A DNA stretch of 64,000 nt from Euzebyella saccharophila (GTDB taxonomy: Bacteria > Bacteroidota > Bacteroidia > Flavobacteriales > Flavobacteriaceae): assembly GCF_014855495.1 (NCBI RefSeq), contig NZ_JACYFJ010000001.1:1426001-1490000 (forward strand), written 5' to 3'. Positions 43,625-52,826 of this stretch are shown here, piece after piece. Numbering within the stretch: position 1 is the stretch's first letter; every line of letters begins with the position of its first letter. The notes under the pieces were generated by a model, which saw only the letters and a program-made list of their open reading frames with translations, did no database searches and was not told the DNA's origin. Position numbers and translations under genes: made by a program.

Positions 43625-44548
43625 GTGAAGCATTTTTTCCTGGCCTTTATTCTATTGGCGTTATTTCCAGTATTGACAAAAGCACAAGTTAATGACTACA
43701 AATTTGTAGTTGTTCCTAAAAAGTTCGATGGTTTTAAAAAGGAAAACCAATATCAAACCAGTACTTTGGTAAAGTACCTTTTTACGGAGGAGGGGTTTGA
43801 AACAGCATATGCAGATGATTTGCCTTTGGAGCTGAATGCCAATCGTTGCAAGGCGCTCTTCGTCAAGTTGCTGGATAATTCCAACATGTTCACTACCAAA
43901 ACAAGTCTGGTGTTGGAAGATTGCCAAGGAAGGGAAGTATTTATGACTCAAGAAGGAAAAAGTAAGGAAAAGGAATATAAAGAATCTTTTGGGGAGGCCA
44001 TAAGAGAAGCATTTATTTCAGTTAAGGGGCTTAATTATCAATATTCAAGTAAGGAGTTGAATTCGGATCTCGTAACGGTTAGTTATCGCAACGATGTTAA
44101 GAACGTGGAAGAAAAATCTAAACCTAAAAATCTGAATCCTATGGTAGAGCAGAAGGCTACCATCGAGGAACAAAGCTATAAAGACCACACACCTATACCA
44201 TCGCCTTTGAAAAAGATAGACCAGTCCGTGGTCAATCAGTCAGCCACCCAGTCCGTTCAAAGCTATGAGAGCAAAACTCCGAAAACCACGGACGTAAAAA
44301 GTGAGGTTTCATCTGTTGCGGAGCCAATTTCCGGCACCCTATATGCCCAAAAACTAGAGAACGGATATCAATTGGTGGACAACACCCCAAAAATAAGGAT
44401 GAAAATATTCGAGACATCTATGCCCAATTATTACTTAGCGGATGCCGATGGTCAATCTGGGGTAGTTTTTGAAAAGGATGGTAACTGGTTCTTTGAATAT
44501 CAAAAAGAGGGAAAAACGGTAACCCAAGAATTGGAAATTAAGTTTTAG
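43625..44548 (+). CDS. Exported protein of unknown function with GTG start
   Basis: A 307-residue exported protein beginning with GTG at 43625, so the signal peptide reads (M)KHFFLAFILLALFPVLTKAQ. No ATG fits the signal. The mature N-terminal half (YKFVVVPKKFDGFKKENQYQ, LVKYLFTEEGFE) is a conserved-looking alpha/beta domain seen in flavobacterial proteins of unknown function. A Lys/Ser/Pro-rich linker of about 80 residues follows, then a small C-terminal strand domain (KNGWFFEY-like). It overlaps the convergent rarA gene by 11 bp. It may belong with the two envelope genes before it. Confidence 0.65.
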   Translation: MKHFFLAFILLALFPVLTKAQVNDYKFVVVPKKFDGFKKENQYQTSTLVKYLFTEEGFETAYADDLPLELNANRCKALFVKLLDNSNMFTTKTSLVLEDCQGREVFMTQEGKSKEKEYKESFGEAIREAFISVKGLNYQYSSKELNSDLVTVSYRNDVKNVEEKSKPKNLNPMVEQKATIEEQSYKDHTPIPSPLKKIDQSVVNQSATQSVQSYESKTPKTTDVKSEVSSVAEPISGTLYAQKLENGYQLVDNTPKIRMKIFETSMPNYYLADADGQSGVVFEKDGNWFFEYQKEGKTVTQELEIKF

Positions 44549-45821
44549 GGTTGTATTTGTCCTTCCAACGATTGGTGATAAATTCCTTAATTCCTTTTTC
44601 TCTAGAATTGTTTCCCGGTTCGTAAAAATTGGTGCCAATAATTTCTTCGGGAAGAAATTCCATATTCACAAAATTGTTCTGATAGTCGTGGGCATATTTA
44701 TACTCATCGCCGTAACCAAGGTCTTTCATTAATTTGGTAGGAGCATTTCTAAGAGGCAAGGGTACACTTAAATCCCCAGTTTCACGAACTTTTTGCTGTG
44801 CTTTGTTTATGGCCATATAACTTGCATTGCTTTTAGGCGACGTGGCTAAATAAATAGCACATTGGCTTAATATGATTCGTGCTTCGGGATAGCCAACAGT
44901 AGTTACGGCCTGAAATGCGTTATTAGCTATCACCAAAGCAGTAGGGTTGGCCAAACCAATATCCTCGGAAGCAGATATTAGCAATCTTCTAGCAATGAAC
45001 TTTACATCCTCCCCACCTTCAATCATTCTTGCCAGCCAATAAACGGCGCCATTGGGATCACTTCCCCTAATCGATTTGATAAAAGCCGAAATAATGTCAT
45101 AGTGCTGTTCTCCGGTTTTGTCATAGAGAACCGTATTTTTTTGAACTCTGGCCAGCACTAATTCATTAGTAATTTCAATAGAATCACCATCAACGGAATT
45201 AATGACCAATTCAAAAATATTCAAAAGCTTGCGCCCATCACCTCCAGATAGTTTTAATAAAGCTTCGGTTTCCTTAAGGTCAACTTTTTTCTTACTTAGT
45301 AGGGAATCTTGCTTTAAAGCACGCTTTAGAAGATTTTCTAAATCTTCTTTTCCAAAGGCATTTAGAATATACACTTGACATCTTGATAAAAGTGCAGGGA
45401 TGACTTCAAAACTGGGGTTTTCCGTAGTGGCGCCAATTAGGGTGACCCATCCTTTTTCCACGGCCGCCAAGAGGGAATCTTGCTGCGATTTACTGAACCT
45501 GTGAATCTCGTCAATAAAAAGAATAGGATTTTTTGCCGTAAAAAGACCGCCGCTTTTCTTTGCTTTTTCAATGACCTCTCTAACATCCTTCACACCGCTA
45601 TTAATCGCACTTAGAATGTAAAAGGGCCTATCGCTTTCATTTGCTATGATATTGGCCAAAGTGGTTTTCCCTGTACCTGGAGGACCCCATAGTATTAGAG
45701 AAGGAATGATTCCTCTTTTTATTTGCTGTGTCAAGGAGCCGTTTTCGCCAACCAAATGGCTTTGGCTTATATAGTCTTCTAGTGTTTTTGGCCGTATGCG
45801 TTCTGCTAGTGGTTCATTCAT
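44538..45821 (-). CDS. rarA: Replication-associated recombination protein A (RarA/MgsA AAA+ ATPase)
   Basis: A 427-residue clamp-loader-like AAA+ ATPase that acts at stalled replication forks. Walker A is [10 protein letters not shown] (residues 45-54), Walker B FIDEIHRF, sensor 1 [12 protein letters not shown], and the arginine finger region LLSRCQVY. The C-terminal tetramerisation region [19 protein letters not shown] and the tail [15 protein letters not shown] are characteristic. A perfect TTTG-N19-TAATTTTG promoter ends 4 bases before the ATG, so the mRNA should be leaderless. It is divergent from the rhomboid gene. Confidence 0.97.
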   Translation of the reverse strand: MNEPLAERIRPKTLEDYISQSHLVGENGSLTQQIKRGIIPSLILWGPPGTGKTTLANIIANESDRPFYILSAINSGVKDVREVIEKAKKSGGLFTAKNPILFIDEIHRFSKSQQDSLLAAVEKGWVTLIGATTENPSFEVIPALLSRCQVYILNAFGKEDLENLLKRALKQDSLLSKKKVDLKETEALLKLSGGDGRKLLNIFELVINSVDGDSIEITNELVLARVQKNTVLYDKTGEQHYDIISAFIKSIRGSDPNGAVYWLARMIEGGEDVKFIARRLLISASEDIGLANPTALVIANNAFQAVTTVGYPEARIILSQCAIYLATSPKSNASYMAINKAQQKVRETGDLSVPLPLRNAPTKLMKDLGYGDEYKYAHDYQNNFVNMEFLPEEIIGTNFYEPGNNSREKGIKEFITNRWKDKYNPKT

Positions 45822-45825
45822 TTGA

Positions 45826-45856
45826 CAAAATTAGGCAACTCTTTAAGTATTTCAAA
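45826..45856 (-). promoter_or_regulatory. rarA promoter, TTTG-N19-TAATTTTG, leaderless geometry
   Basis: On the minus strand TTTG (45853-45856), exactly 19 bases, then TAATTTTG (45826-45833): the full Bacteroidota consensus. The box ends 4 bases before the rarA ATG, so transcription should start at or one base before the A of ATG. Confidence 0.7.
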
Positions 45857-45958
45857 CGATAAATGAGTCAGGTGTTAAATTGGAATTGGAACTGCGATTG
45901 GCATGGTGACAAAGTTTCAGCAAAAAATAATTGGCTAACTTATTGATAATTTTGAATC

Positions 45959-46699
45959 ATGTCCGAAAATCATTATTTCAAATTTACCAATGCTGTTGTA
46001 ATAGCACCACTTTTTGCGGTATTGGCTATATGGACGGTTTACTATTTAGAGATTAGATTCCAGACCAATTGGAATGAATTCGGTATTTATCCAAAAACTG
46101 CTTTAGGCTTGCGAGGTATTCTTTTGAGTCCGTTTATTCATGGCTCGGTAGTGCATTTATATAATAATACCATACCCTTAGCAGTGTTATCAGCCTCTCT
46201 TTTCTACTTCTATAGAAAGATTGCTTGGAAGGTATTGATTTGTGGAGCTATTGGTGTGGGGTTGTTTACATGGGTAATTGGAAGGGCCTCGTATCATATA
46301 GGGGCAAGTGGTATAATCTATTTATTGGCAAGCTTTATATTTTTCAAGGGAATATTTACCAAACACTATCGGCTGGTTGCTCTTTCTCTGGGTATTGTTT
46401 TTATATATGGAAGTATGCTTTGGTATATCTTCCCAATTGAAGAAGGAATTTCTTGGGAAGGCCATTTGGGTGGATTTATTTTCGGATTTGTACTCGCCTA
46501 TTTCTTGAAAGCGCCTACACCACCCCTTAAGAAATATCGATGGGAAGAGGAAAACTTTAATGCTCAAGAAGATCCTTTTCTAAAACATTTTGATGAGAAA
46601 GGAAACTTTATCGGCGAACAGGAATTACTGGAGCAAGAAAATGAATTGACCATCCATTACCACTACAAAGAAACGGAAGATGACACCCCAAACGAATAG
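45959..46699 (+). CDS. Rhomboid family intramembrane serine protease
   Basis: A 246-residue polytopic membrane protein with about six helices and a charged cytosolic C-terminal tail. The catalytic pair is Ser117 in IGASG and His169 in WEGHLGGFIFGF. The upstream HxxxN element is seen in HGSVVHLYNNTIP. It should cleave single-pass membrane proteins inside the bilayer; its substrate is not indicated. The tail (residues about 190-246) is unusually rich in Glu and Asn. It converges with rlmB, the stops 7 bases apart. Confidence 0.9.
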   Translation: MSENHYFKFTNAVVIAPLFAVLAIWTVYYLEIRFQTNWNEFGIYPKTALGLRGILLSPFIHGSVVHLYNNTIPLAVLSASLFYFYRKIAWKVLICGAIGVGLFTWVIGRASYHIGASGIIYLLASFIFFKGIFTKHYRLVALSLGIVFIYGSMLWYIFPIEEGISWEGHLGGFIFGFVLAYFLKAPTPPLKKYRWEEENFNAQEDPFLKHFDEKGNFIGEQELLEQENELTIHYHYKETEDDTPNE

Positions 46700-46706
46700 T
46701 GTTATG

Positions 46707-47447
46707 TCATTTTTGCTGCCGCTGCCTCACTGCTTCATATAAAAAGATGGCACAGGCTACTGAAACGTTCAAACTTCCTATTTCTCCTAATAGTGGTATA
46801 CTGGCCAAATCATCGACAGCCCTTAAGGTAGAAGGGGAGATGCCCCGGTCTTCTGAACCCATAACAATAGCGGTGGGACCAGTATAGTCAATTTGATAGA
46901 GGTCTGACTCTGTTTTTTCGGTCGCTGCCACCACTTTTACCCCGCTTCCTTGAAGATAGTACACCGCATCTTTAATGTGGTCCACTTTTACTATTGGTAC
47001 TTTAAATGCCGCACCCGCAGAGGTTTTAATAGTATCGGCGGTTACTGGTGCGGCTCCCTTTTTTTGGATGATGATTCCGTTAACCCCTGAACATTCCGCT
47101 GTTCTAATAATCGCCCCAAAATTACGAACGTCTGAAAGTTGATCCAACAATAGAAACAAGGGTTGTTTTTCTCTTTCGATGACATCTTCGACCAAGGTTT
47201 CCAATTCGTAAAATTGAATAGGAGAGATGTTCGCAACTACCCCTTGGTGGTTGTTCTTGGTAATATGGTTCAGTTTTTCGAGAGGTACATAGTTGGGTTT
47301 GACCCCGCTCTTTCTGAGAAGGGTTTCAAGTTCCTTTGCAAGGCTTCCTTTAAGACCTCTTTGAATAAATACTTTATCGATTGGTTCGTTGGCATTGATG
47401 GCTTCCATTACCGCTCTGATACCATAGATTTGAGGTGTTTTTTGCAT
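46707..47447 (-). CDS. rlmB: 23S rRNA (guanosine(2251)-2'-O)-methyltransferase RlmB-type
   Basis: A 246-residue SpoU/TrmH-family methyltransferase. The N-terminal RNA-binding domain starts QIYGIRAVMEAINANE. The catalytic knot carries DQLSDVRNFGAIIRTAECSG (motif 1), VMGSEDRGIS (motif 2) and GEIGSLNVSVACAIFLYEA (motif 3). The open frame extends to 47498, but that extension contains the SusD terminator and a TATATTTG promoter box, so the ATG at 47447 is chosen. RlmB methylates the peptidyl-transferase loop; close paralogs acting on tRNA cannot be fully excluded. Confidence 0.93.
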   Translation of the reverse strand: MQKTPQIYGIRAVMEAINANEPIDKVFIQRGLKGSLAKELETLLRKSGVKPNYVPLEKLNHITKNNHQGVVANISPIQFYELETLVEDVIEREKQPLFLLLDQLSDVRNFGAIIRTAECSGVNGIIIQKKGAAPVTADTIKTSAGAAFKVPIVKVDHIKDAVYYLQGSGVKVVAATEKTESDLYQIDYTGPTAIVMGSEDRGISPSTLRAVDDLASIPLLGEIGSLNVSVACAIFLYEAVRQRQQK

Positions 47448-47451
47448 GGGG

Positions 47452-47459
47452 CAAATATA
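47452..47459 (-). promoter_or_regulatory. rlmB promoter -7 element TATATTTG, leaderless geometry
   Basis: TATATTTG on the minus strand ends 4 bases before the ATG at 47447, predicting an mRNA with a leader of 0-1 nt. It sits directly after the SusCD terminator, which separates the two transcripts. Confidence 0.5.
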
Positions 47460-47465
47460 AACTAA

Positions 47466-47492
47466 AAAACCACCCTGTGAGAGGGTGGTTTT
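47466..47492 (-). terminator. SusC/SusD operon terminator
   Basis: An 11-bp perfect stem (AAAACCACCCT with AGGGTGGTTTT) and 5-base loop, followed on the minus strand by a T-run. It lies 23 bases past the SusD stop. Confidence 0.85.
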
Positions 47493-47514
47493 CTTCAATA
47501 AATAATAAACATTC

Positions 47515-48939
47515 TTAATTCACATCCCACCAAACCTTGGTAGTCATATCTGCTGGATTAGAAGATACTGCTGATAGAGAGGTTCCATTAGCGGTTGTTT
47601 CCGATAAGGGATATGGCATTCTAACAGGAATCGTATTAATTACCGCAGCAGCAGGAGCAGAAAGAGCAGGAAAGTCCAATCTTCTCCACTCATTCCAAGC
47701 CTCAATACCCTTAGCATATAGAGCAATCCATTTTTGAACACCAATGGATTCTTTCCAATTTCCAGCGTCATAAGGATTGTTGCTTAAATAATCAGCAATA
47801 GCAGCTGCATCTTCAATACCCCAATAGTTCATAGATGCTGTTACCGCATTGTTGTAAGCGGTTTCGGCATCTCCACTGAGAATTCCTCTTTCGTAGGCTT
47901 CTGCCAGCAAAAATTGTACTTCGGCATAAGACATTACAACATGTGGAGTAGTTGCCGCTCTAACGGCATCACCAGGTCTGGAAGTAGAAGCTTTCAGTGC
48001 CGTAGCAGCGTTATCTGTTAATCCATATTCTAGACCAACAATTGAACCGCCAGCCGCTGGATTGGCATAAACCTCAAGACGCGGGTCTCCCAAATCATTT
48101 AGAGTAGTAACTAGAAATTCTGAAACTGCGTAATCATCTCTATTGTCCAAGTTAACATTTTGCCAAAGAGGATTTGAACGATCAGGTGCTGAATCGAAAG
48201 TAAACAGTGCATCTTCCTCATTACTGGAAATTAAGTTGGACGAAGCCATAGTTACATATGTTGAGGCCGTACCAGGGTCTATATCTGCCAACCTCATTGC
48301 ATATTTAAGCATCAAGGAATTGGTAAGCTTTATCCAGTTGTTTACATTCCCATTGTAAAGAACGTCTCCACTATCAAAAGATGGAGAAGATGTATTAAAA
48401 CTGTTTCTAGCTTCTTCTAAAGTGGAAAGAATACCTTTATATACAGTTTCTTGGGAGTCATAAGCTGGTAAATCAATTTCTGTATCTAAGGATTCTGTGT
48501 ATGGAATCGCACCAAAACTATCGGTTAGGAAACCATATGCCTGTGCACTCATTACATTTAAGATATTTGTCCTATTGGTTTTGATTGCATCGGATACATC
48601 TTGTGCCTCTACCAACGTTTTTGCTGCATCCAATTCCTTAAGGACAGATACGTAAACTTCTGTCCATGTGGCATTAAAAGTGCTTACTGTTTGGTTATAT
48701 CGCTGATCTTGGGTGTATTCGTTTTCGGCCCACTGTTGGGTCATTAACAATCCCCAACCTGCATTAACGGCAGGCCCTGCCAAACGATCATAAAATGTAT
48801 ATTGAGCAGTTGTAAGTAACGTTGACGGGCTTACACTTACAGCACTGTTTGGATCAACATTAAGTTCTTCAAGCCCATTGTCACATCCCAGGATAAATCC
48901 TGCAGATAAGATTAGTGTTAAAAATTTATTTCTTTTCAT
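47515..48939 (-). CDS. SusD/RagB family nutrient-binding lipoprotein
   Basis: A 474-residue lipoprotein with signal MKRNKFLTLILSAGFILGC; Cys19 would be lipidated and the protein held on the cell surface. The start of the mature chain (GLEELNVDPNSAVSVSPSTLL) and the following blocks (QQWAENEYTQDQRY, NTSSPSFDSGDVLYNGNVNNW, MSYAEVQFLLAEAYERGI) match the SusD-like group 2 family. The helical TPR scaffold is complete. It forms the lid of the SusC transporter encoded 11 bases upstream. The bound glycan or peptide is not indicated, since no degradative enzyme is near. Confidence 0.94.
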   Translation of the reverse strand: MKRNKFLTLILSAGFILGCDNGLEELNVDPNSAVSVSPSTLLTTAQYTFYDRLAGPAVNAGWGLLMTQQWAENEYTQDQRYNQTVSTFNATWTEVYVSVLKELDAAKTLVEAQDVSDAIKTNRTNILNVMSAQAYGFLTDSFGAIPYTESLDTEIDLPAYDSQETVYKGILSTLEEARNSFNTSSPSFDSGDVLYNGNVNNWIKLTNSLMLKYAMRLADIDPGTASTYVTMASSNLISSNEEDALFTFDSAPDRSNPLWQNVNLDNRDDYAVSEFLVTTLNDLGDPRLEVYANPAAGGSIVGLEYGLTDNAATALKASTSRPGDAVRAATTPHVVMSYAEVQFLLAEAYERGILSGDAETAYNNAVTASMNYWGIEDAAAIADYLSNNPYDAGNWKESIGVQKWIALYAKGIEAWNEWRRLDFPALSAPAAAVINTIPVRMPYPLSETTANGTSLSAVSSNPADMTTKVWWDVN

Positions 48940-48950
48940 AATTTCTTTGT

Positions 48951-51900
48951 TTAAAATTTAGCGGATAGATTAACACCAAAGGACCTAGTTGCTGGCACTT
49001 GTGAATTTTCCAAACCTTGGGCGTTTCCTGCTCCTGCTATAATTTGAGGGTCAATATAGGGAACATCAGCAGATAGAATGGCTAAATTTCTTCCAAATAC
49101 ACTTAAGTTAAGGTCTTTAATTGGAGTTCCTTTTATGAATTTTGCAGGGAATGAATAGGACAACCTTACATCTCTCAACTTAACAAAACTAGCATCATAA
49201 ACATGGCTAGCTGCACGTTGATAATTATCAGTATGGTAGCCTTGTGCATCTATTCTTGTGGTGTTGGGTGCTCCTGATTCCGTAACACCCGGCAATAAAA
49301 GACCATTGGCCCTTATATCACTTTCACCGTTAAATGAAACCGTTTCCGGTAACATACCTGAATATTTGGCCCACATTAAAGATGCTGAATGGATAATGCC
49401 ACCTTCTTGAAAATCTACCAAACCTGATAAAGTGAAATTTTTATATCTAAAAGAAGTGTTAATTCCACCAACATAATCGGCGATTGCAGATCCTAAATAA
49501 ACTCTATCATCTGTATAAAGATAAGCCCCGTCATCTCCAACTACTTTATTACCGTTTTCATCGCGGATAAAATCTTGTCCAAATACGGCCATATATGGTT
49601 TGCCTTCTTGTATTCTCAAATCTGCTCCCCAAGTTGCTGTCACATTGATGCTCTCTACAATAGATTCTCCATTTTCGTCTTTCAATAATTCAACAACTTC
49701 GTTTTCTTGTTTAGTTACATTAAATCCGATATCCCAGGTAAAATCTTCAGTTCTTATTGGAGTTACATTCAACTGTAGTTCAATACCCTTATTCTTCATG
49801 CTACCCGCATTCAAAAGTTTTGAGGAATAACCTGTGGTAGATGAGGTAGGTACATTAAATATTTGATCTTCTGTCAAACGATCATAATAGGAAGCGTCTA
49901 AAGTTAATCTACTCTGGAATAATCTAACAGAAATACCGAATTCAGTTTCTGTTGTCAACTCATTTACCAAATCAGGGTTTTGCTGAGAGTTTGGCACGGT
50001 GTACATTGGCAAACTTCCAAAATTTGGTGTAAGTGGGTTGTAAACATCAGTTAATCTATATGGATCGGCATCGTTACCTGCCTGAGCAATACTTGCCCTA
50101 AGTTTTACAAAGTTTACGATGTCATTGTTTCTTAAGAAATCCAATTCTGTCAAAACAAAACTCATAGACGCTGCAGGATAGAAATAACTGTTATTGTCTG
50201 CAGGTAAAGTAGATGACCAGTCATTTCTAGCAGATAAGTCTAAATAGAGCATATCTTTAAACCCAAAACTGGTAGAACCAAAAATACTATTAATTCCCTT
50301 GTCAGCTTGATAGGTTTCGGCGTTGACAGCGGCACTAGAGTTGCTTACATTAAAAAATTTATCTACAACCAAACCTCCAGATGTAGAAACCGTATGTCTC
50401 TTGGTGTATTGTCTCATTCTGTTGGCACCAAGCAAACCTGTGAAAGAGAAATCTTCTGAAAAGTCTGTCTGGTAGTTCAATCGAACTTCAAAGTTATTTT
50501 CTTGGAACTTCCTTTCTGTCTCAACATATTTAGATTGGTCAATACCTCGTTGAGGTATTCCTTCCCGTAAGCTAAATTGAGTAATATCTGTACCGAATTG
50601 GGAGGATAAACTTAAACCTTTAGTAATCTCATAAGAGAAGTTTGCGTTCCCAAAAACTCTATTTCTCCAATCTTCTTGAAGAAAGTTATTTCTTACCCAG
50701 TATGGGTTATCAAAGTAGTTTGGAAATGAATCGAACTCTAATAAGTTACCATTATCGTCTTCAATAATACCTGTAGCGTTCCATGTATATTGTTCTCCAA
50801 GAGTTGTATTTTGTTGTGACTTAAGTCTGTCAACATCCAGTTGAGTTTGCCACCACTGATAAAAACCTTGTAACGGATTACCATTGTTATAACCTGTGAT
50901 GTTTCTATTCTGAGCATCTGTACGTATATAGCTCATGGAAACACCTGCAGTTAATTTTTCGGTAAGATTATAGGTAGAGTTAAGGCTTACCGTATTTCTT
51001 TGTAGAGAACCTCCCGGAGTCGTACCTGTCTGATCTAAATTCGTATATGACAACCTAAACGAACCCTTGTCATCAGATCCACTTAAGGCAATGCTGTTCA
51101 TCATAGTCAAACCTGTATTGAAAAATGATTCATAAGAGTTTGGCGGAGCCACCCATGGTCTAGTTTCTTTGTAGTTGCTAGCACCTGGATCCCATGAATC
51201 CCAATGTCTTACCAAAACATTAGAATTGTATTTAGGACCCCAAGAACCATCTTTTCCGTAATTAGGAGCTAAATAAGAAACGCCATCTTGCGTGAATTCA
51301 TTGAAACCGCTAGCCGTATCATAAATAGAACCACCACCGTAAGTTTGTTGATGGGGGATTAAATTTCTTACTTCATCCATGGTAACACTACTTTCAAAGG
51401 AGACGCCAAGCCCCTTATTGGAAGAACCATTTTTTGTAGTAATAAGAATTACACCATTTGCACCTCTAGATCCATAAATAGCAGTCGCTGCAGCACCTTT
51501 AAGTACGGACATTGTTTCAATACTTGAAGGATCTAAGTCTGATGCGGTATTACCGTAATCGTAAGCGTTATCTCCAAAACCACGCTCCTGATCTTGAGAA
51601 GAAAAGCTTTGGTTGCTGATAGGCACTCCATCAACTACAAATAAAGGCTGGTTGTTGCCAAGAAAAGAGTTGGAACCCCTGATAGTAATTCTTGATGAAC
51701 CACCTAGAGCTGAAGAACTTCCCTGAATTTGAACACCAGATACTTTACCCTGAAGTGAGTTAACAATATTAACCTCTTTAGTTTCTTCGATGCTTTCACC
51801 AGAAACTTCCTGCACCGCGTAACCAATGGCTTTTTCAGCTTTGGTAATTCCCATTGCGGTTACTACAACCTCTTCTAGTGACTCGGCATCTTCCGTCATT

Positions 51901-52181
51901 TGAAGATTAATAGTGTTTGATGCTCCTACGGCTCGAGTTTCGGTCTTGTAACCGAGGTAAGAGAAGGATAGAGTTTGACCTTGACTAGCGTTTATGGCAT
52001 AGTTTCCGTCAAAATCTGTTTGGGTTCCTACCGTGGTTCCTTGCACCACAATATTAACCCCCGGTAAAGGTAGTCCATCCGCGTCGGCCACCGTACCGGT
52101 AATGGTTTTGTCTTGTGCAAAAGTTATTTGCACGAACAACGCTAAAAATAGCGTCAACAATCCTCTGTGTTTTGCTCTCAT
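48951..52181 (-). CDS. SusC/RagA family TonB-linked outer membrane transporter
   Basis: A 1076-residue TonB-dependent transporter. The signal peptide is MRAKHRGLLTLFLALFVQI. A CarboxypepD_reg domain follows (ITGTVADADGLPLPGVNIVV, TDFDGNYAI, FSYLGYKTETR). The TonB-box-like linker is EEVVVTAMG. The plug domain carries GVQIQGSSSALGGSSRI and GSRGANGVILITTKNG, typical of SusC. The barrel ends with the aromatic residue of FGVNLSAKF. The longer frame from 52211 adds ten residues before the signal, so the ATG at 52181 is preferred. SusD follows after 11 bases. The pair imports an oligomer across the outer membrane using TonB energy; the substrate is unknown. Confidence 0.95.
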   Translation of the reverse strand: MRAKHRGLLTLFLALFVQITFAQDKTITGTVADADGLPLPGVNIVVQGTTVGTQTDFDGNYAINASQGQTLSFSYLGYKTETRAVGASNTINLQMTEDAESLEEVVVTAMGITKAEKAIGYAVQEVSGESIEETKEVNIVNSLQGKVSGVQIQGSSSALGGSSRITIRGSNSFLGNNQPLFVVDGVPISNQSFSSQDQERGFGDNAYDYGNTASDLDPSSIETMSVLKGAAATAIYGSRGANGVILITTKNGSSNKGLGVSFESSVTMDEVRNLIPHQQTYGGGSIYDTASGFNEFTQDGVSYLAPNYGKDGSWGPKYNSNVLVRHWDSWDPGASNYKETRPWVAPPNSYESFFNTGLTMMNSIALSGSDDKGSFRLSYTNLDQTGTTPGGSLQRNTVSLNSTYNLTEKLTAGVSMSYIRTDAQNRNITGYNNGNPLQGFYQWWQTQLDVDRLKSQQNTTLGEQYTWNATGIIEDDNGNLLEFDSFPNYFDNPYWVRNNFLQEDWRNRVFGNANFSYEITKGLSLSSQFGTDITQFSLREGIPQRGIDQSKYVETERKFQENNFEVRLNYQTDFSEDFSFTGLLGANRMRQYTKRHTVSTSGGLVVDKFFNVSNSSAAVNAETYQADKGINSIFGSTSFGFKDMLYLDLSARNDWSSTLPADNNSYFYPAASMSFVLTELDFLRNNDIVNFVKLRASIAQAGNDADPYRLTDVYNPLTPNFGSLPMYTVPNSQQNPDLVNELTTETEFGISVRLFQSRLTLDASYYDRLTEDQIFNVPTSSTTGYSSKLLNAGSMKNKGIELQLNVTPIRTEDFTWDIGFNVTKQENEVVELLKDENGESIVESINVTATWGADLRIQEGKPYMAVFGQDFIRDENGNKVVGDDGAYLYTDDRVYLGSAIADYVGGINTSFRYKNFTLSGLVDFQEGGIIHSASLMWAKYSGMLPETVSFNGESDIRANGLLLPGVTESGAPNTTRIDAQGYHTDNYQRAASHVYDASFVKLRDVRLSYSFPAKFIKGTPIKDLNLSVFGRNLAILSADVPYIDPQIIAGAGNAQGLENSQVPATRSFGVNLSAKF

Positions 52182-52211
52182 TTTATAATTATTTGAATTA
52201 GCTGAAGGCAA

Positions 52212-52826
52212 AAATCATAATTTAACGTTAATAATGCAATTATTTTTAACTAAAACTTATGCATGCATAATAAAAAATCTGTTAGATAATGGTAGTTTAT
52301 GGTCTTTTTTTATGATAATTCCACAGATTTTGTTAGTTGTGTTACGGAAATGAGGCTTTTTACCTCTCCCTAATAGAAATCGTCGGTGTAATATGTTAAA
52401 AAATTCTTGATTTTTCAATAATGGGGGTTTTGGCCTGTTTTTCATAAAATAAATAAGAATATCACTACAATAGCGTAAGTTTTAGCCTGCTTTTTGCGTA
52501 TTGTCTGCCTTTTTGTTCTGTTTTTTTGTACCTGATTGTTGGGTTAACCAAATTTTTTGAGTTGTATTGATTTGTTGGTTGCGGTAAGAATATGTTCTGT
52601 TTTTCTTCCCGCAAATTGATCTTTGATCTCATTGCTTTTCTTTTCTGCGTTTGGTGTTGCGTTTTCTAACCTATTTAAAGGCTTTAATGGGGGGTGTTTT
52701 GGGTAACTGTATGAAGTGTTCAATAAATCTTTGAAAATTAATGAATAAGAATTTGAATTTTTGAGAAATAGTCTTACATTTGCCGACCCTTAAACAAGGG
52801 GTTATTTTATACACATATAATATAGT
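52212..52826. other. 615-bp divergent intergenic region between susC-like gene and rpsL
   Basis: No convincing gene is seen. A perfect 14-bp palindrome, TTATGCATGCATAA (52257-52270), lies about 80 bases upstream of the SusC start and could be an operator for that operon. From about 52490 to 52720 the plus strand is strikingly T/G-rich and A-poor, and holds an 8-bp palindrome GGTTAACC (52542-52549). The rpsL promoter and a small leader hairpin occupy the right end. Confidence 0.5.
52752..52782 (+). promoter_or_regulatory. rpsL (str operon) promoter TTTG-N19-TACATTTG
   Basis: TTTG at 52752-52755 and TACATTTG at 52775-52782 are separated by exactly 19 bases, the full Bacteroidota consensus. Transcription should start near 52786, giving a leader of about 40 nt that opens with the small hairpin CCCTT-AAAC-AAGGG (52787-52800). 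Confidence 0.75.

Noticed and set aside
47448-47498. Longer N terminus for rlmB
   Set aside because: The extension covers the SusCD terminator hairpin and the rlmB promoter box, and the conserved protein begins at 47447.
52182-52215. TATGATTTTTG near the SusC start as a promoter
   Set aside because: Needs an extra base between TA and TTTG, so it does not meet the TAnnTTTG rule.
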